From the NCBI GenBank assembly GCA_024655825.1, contig JANLFJ010000011.1, positions 1 through 64,000 of the forward strand: a stretch of DNA of 64,000 nt, read 5' to 3'. Made by a program: the position numbers and the translations under genes. Positions 63,559 through 64,000 of the stretch are shown in pieces (the stretch's first letter is position 1; every line of letters begins with the position of its first letter). A model generated the notes under the pieces. It did no database searches. It had not been told where the DNA came from and saw nothing but the letters and a program-made list of their open reading frames with translations. The DNA comes from Peptococcaceae bacterium. GTDB lineage: Bacteria; Bacillota; Peptococcia; DRI-13; PHAD01.

Positions 63559-64000
63559 TCAATTCATCTCATCCAGGGTGAGGCTGAAGCTGGGAATGAA
63601 TTTGTCCATGAAATACCTGACTTCCGGGCAATCATAGCGGTCTATTTCCGCCTTGATGGCCTTTTTTGCTTCAATAAACTCATTATTTCCGGCTTTAAGT
63701 TCTTCCAGGCATTTTAGGTAGGCGCTTATCTTATCGGAGACTTTCACTATTCTCAGGTGCTCGCTGTCTTCATCCCCGTAAAAAAACAGTGAGGCGTAAT
63801 CAGGCTTGAGTTCTGGAGGGAGCATGTTTAAAAGCCTTTCCCGGGCGACTTCTTCAATACCACTGAATACTTGTTTTATTTGCGGGTTAAAATGCTTGAT
63901 GGGACTGGCCAGGTCCCCGGTGATGATTTCACTGACCTCGTGATAGATGGCCAGGAGCGCGATCCGTTCAGGATTAACATTACCCTGAAAAAAGCGGTTT
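63559..64000 (-). CDS. YfbR-like HD-domain phosphohydrolase, 5' end beyond window
   Basis: The frame runs left from the window edge and ends at 63559. It covers the C-terminal two thirds of a YfbR-type 5'-deoxynucleotidase: ALLAIYHEVSEIITGDL, KHFNPQIKQVF, VSDKISAYLKCLEELKAGNNEF and FIPSFSLTLDEM. These are close to E. coli YfbR. The residue corresponding to the HD Asp reads Glu (YHEVSE against YHDASE). The N-terminus is not seen. The enzyme type removes phosphate from dNMPs. Confidence 0.85.
   Translation of the reverse strand, partial: NRFFQGNVNPERIALLAIYHEVSEIITGDLASPIKHFNPQIKQVFSGIEEVARERLLNMLPPELKPDYASLFFYGDEDSEHLRIVKVSDKISAYLKCLEELKAGNNEFIEAKKAIKAEIDRYDCPEVRYFMDKFIPSFSLTLDEMN

Overview
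The window looks like chromosomal DNA of an anaerobic, spore-forming Firmicute of the Desulfotomaculum/Pelotomaculum (Peptococcaceae-like) kind. The evidence is AddAB recombination genes, anaerobic ribonucleotide reductase NrdDG, a MetV-MetF methylenetetrahydrofolate reductase pair, a remnant of a GerA spore-germination gene, two clear sigma-54 promoters, pyruvoyl-type arginine decarboxylase and strong AGGAGG ribosome sites. Base composition is near 50% GC. The species cannot be fixed from sequence alone.

Layout. 1-600: edge of an IS1634-like transposase and an intergenic region. 0.6-7.2 kb: a Liv-type ABC importer (livKHMGF) joined to an Old-Yellow-Enzyme/FAD dienoyl-CoA reductase-like protein. 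7.2-12.6 kb: a small unknown protein, a class III aminotransferase, then an operon of a duplicated alpha/beta-barrel protein, MetV, MetF and a DUF362 protein. 12.6-13.0 kb: RNase P RNA on the minus strand. 13.1-22.1 kb: ilvN, addB, addA, ychF. 22.2-25.3 kb: a small Cys-rich protein, a divergent Nudix protein, and pabB-pabC on the minus strand. 25.4-31.0 kb: a sigma-54 activator with an ACT domain, then ald, dsdA and an alanine/Na+ symporter behind a sigma-54 promoter, an alanine/D-serine utilisation unit. 31.1-33.3 kb: polyamine genes (pyruvoyl arginine decarboxylase, speE, speB). 33.4-34.0 kb: tRNA-Phe, -Gly, -Cys and -Leu.

34.0-38.2 kb is a mobile-element pile-up directly behind the tRNA-Leu terminator. 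A 5' fragment of one group II intron is followed by a second group II intron whose maturase gene is split by a decayed block of two tyrosine recombinases. At 38.7-41.9 kb a sigma-54 promoter drives acyl-CoA dehydrogenase, EtfB and an EtfA with an N-terminal two-cluster ferredoxin domain, a CarCDE-like set that may bifurcate electrons. 41.9-43.6 kb is a graveyard: an orphan c-di-GMP-I riboswitch with its terminator on the minus strand, an internally deleted IS with 13-bp inverted ends, and a gerA pseudogene.

43.7-48.5 kb: a LysM/M23 peptidase, a DUF5320 protein behind a promoter embraced by a 16-bp inverted repeat, and nrdD-nrdG. 48.7-55.5 kb: a probable catabolic operon (TatD-like hydrolase, two FAD dehydrogenase subunits, DUF1667 protein, MmgE/PrpD protein, metallo-beta-lactamase-fold hydrolase, GntR regulator) with unknown substrate. 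55.7-64.0 kb: a soluble chemotaxis-type receptor, an MFS transporter, a two-component system divergent from an HlyD/ABC ATPase/permease efflux operon, and a YfbR-like HD protein running off the right edge.
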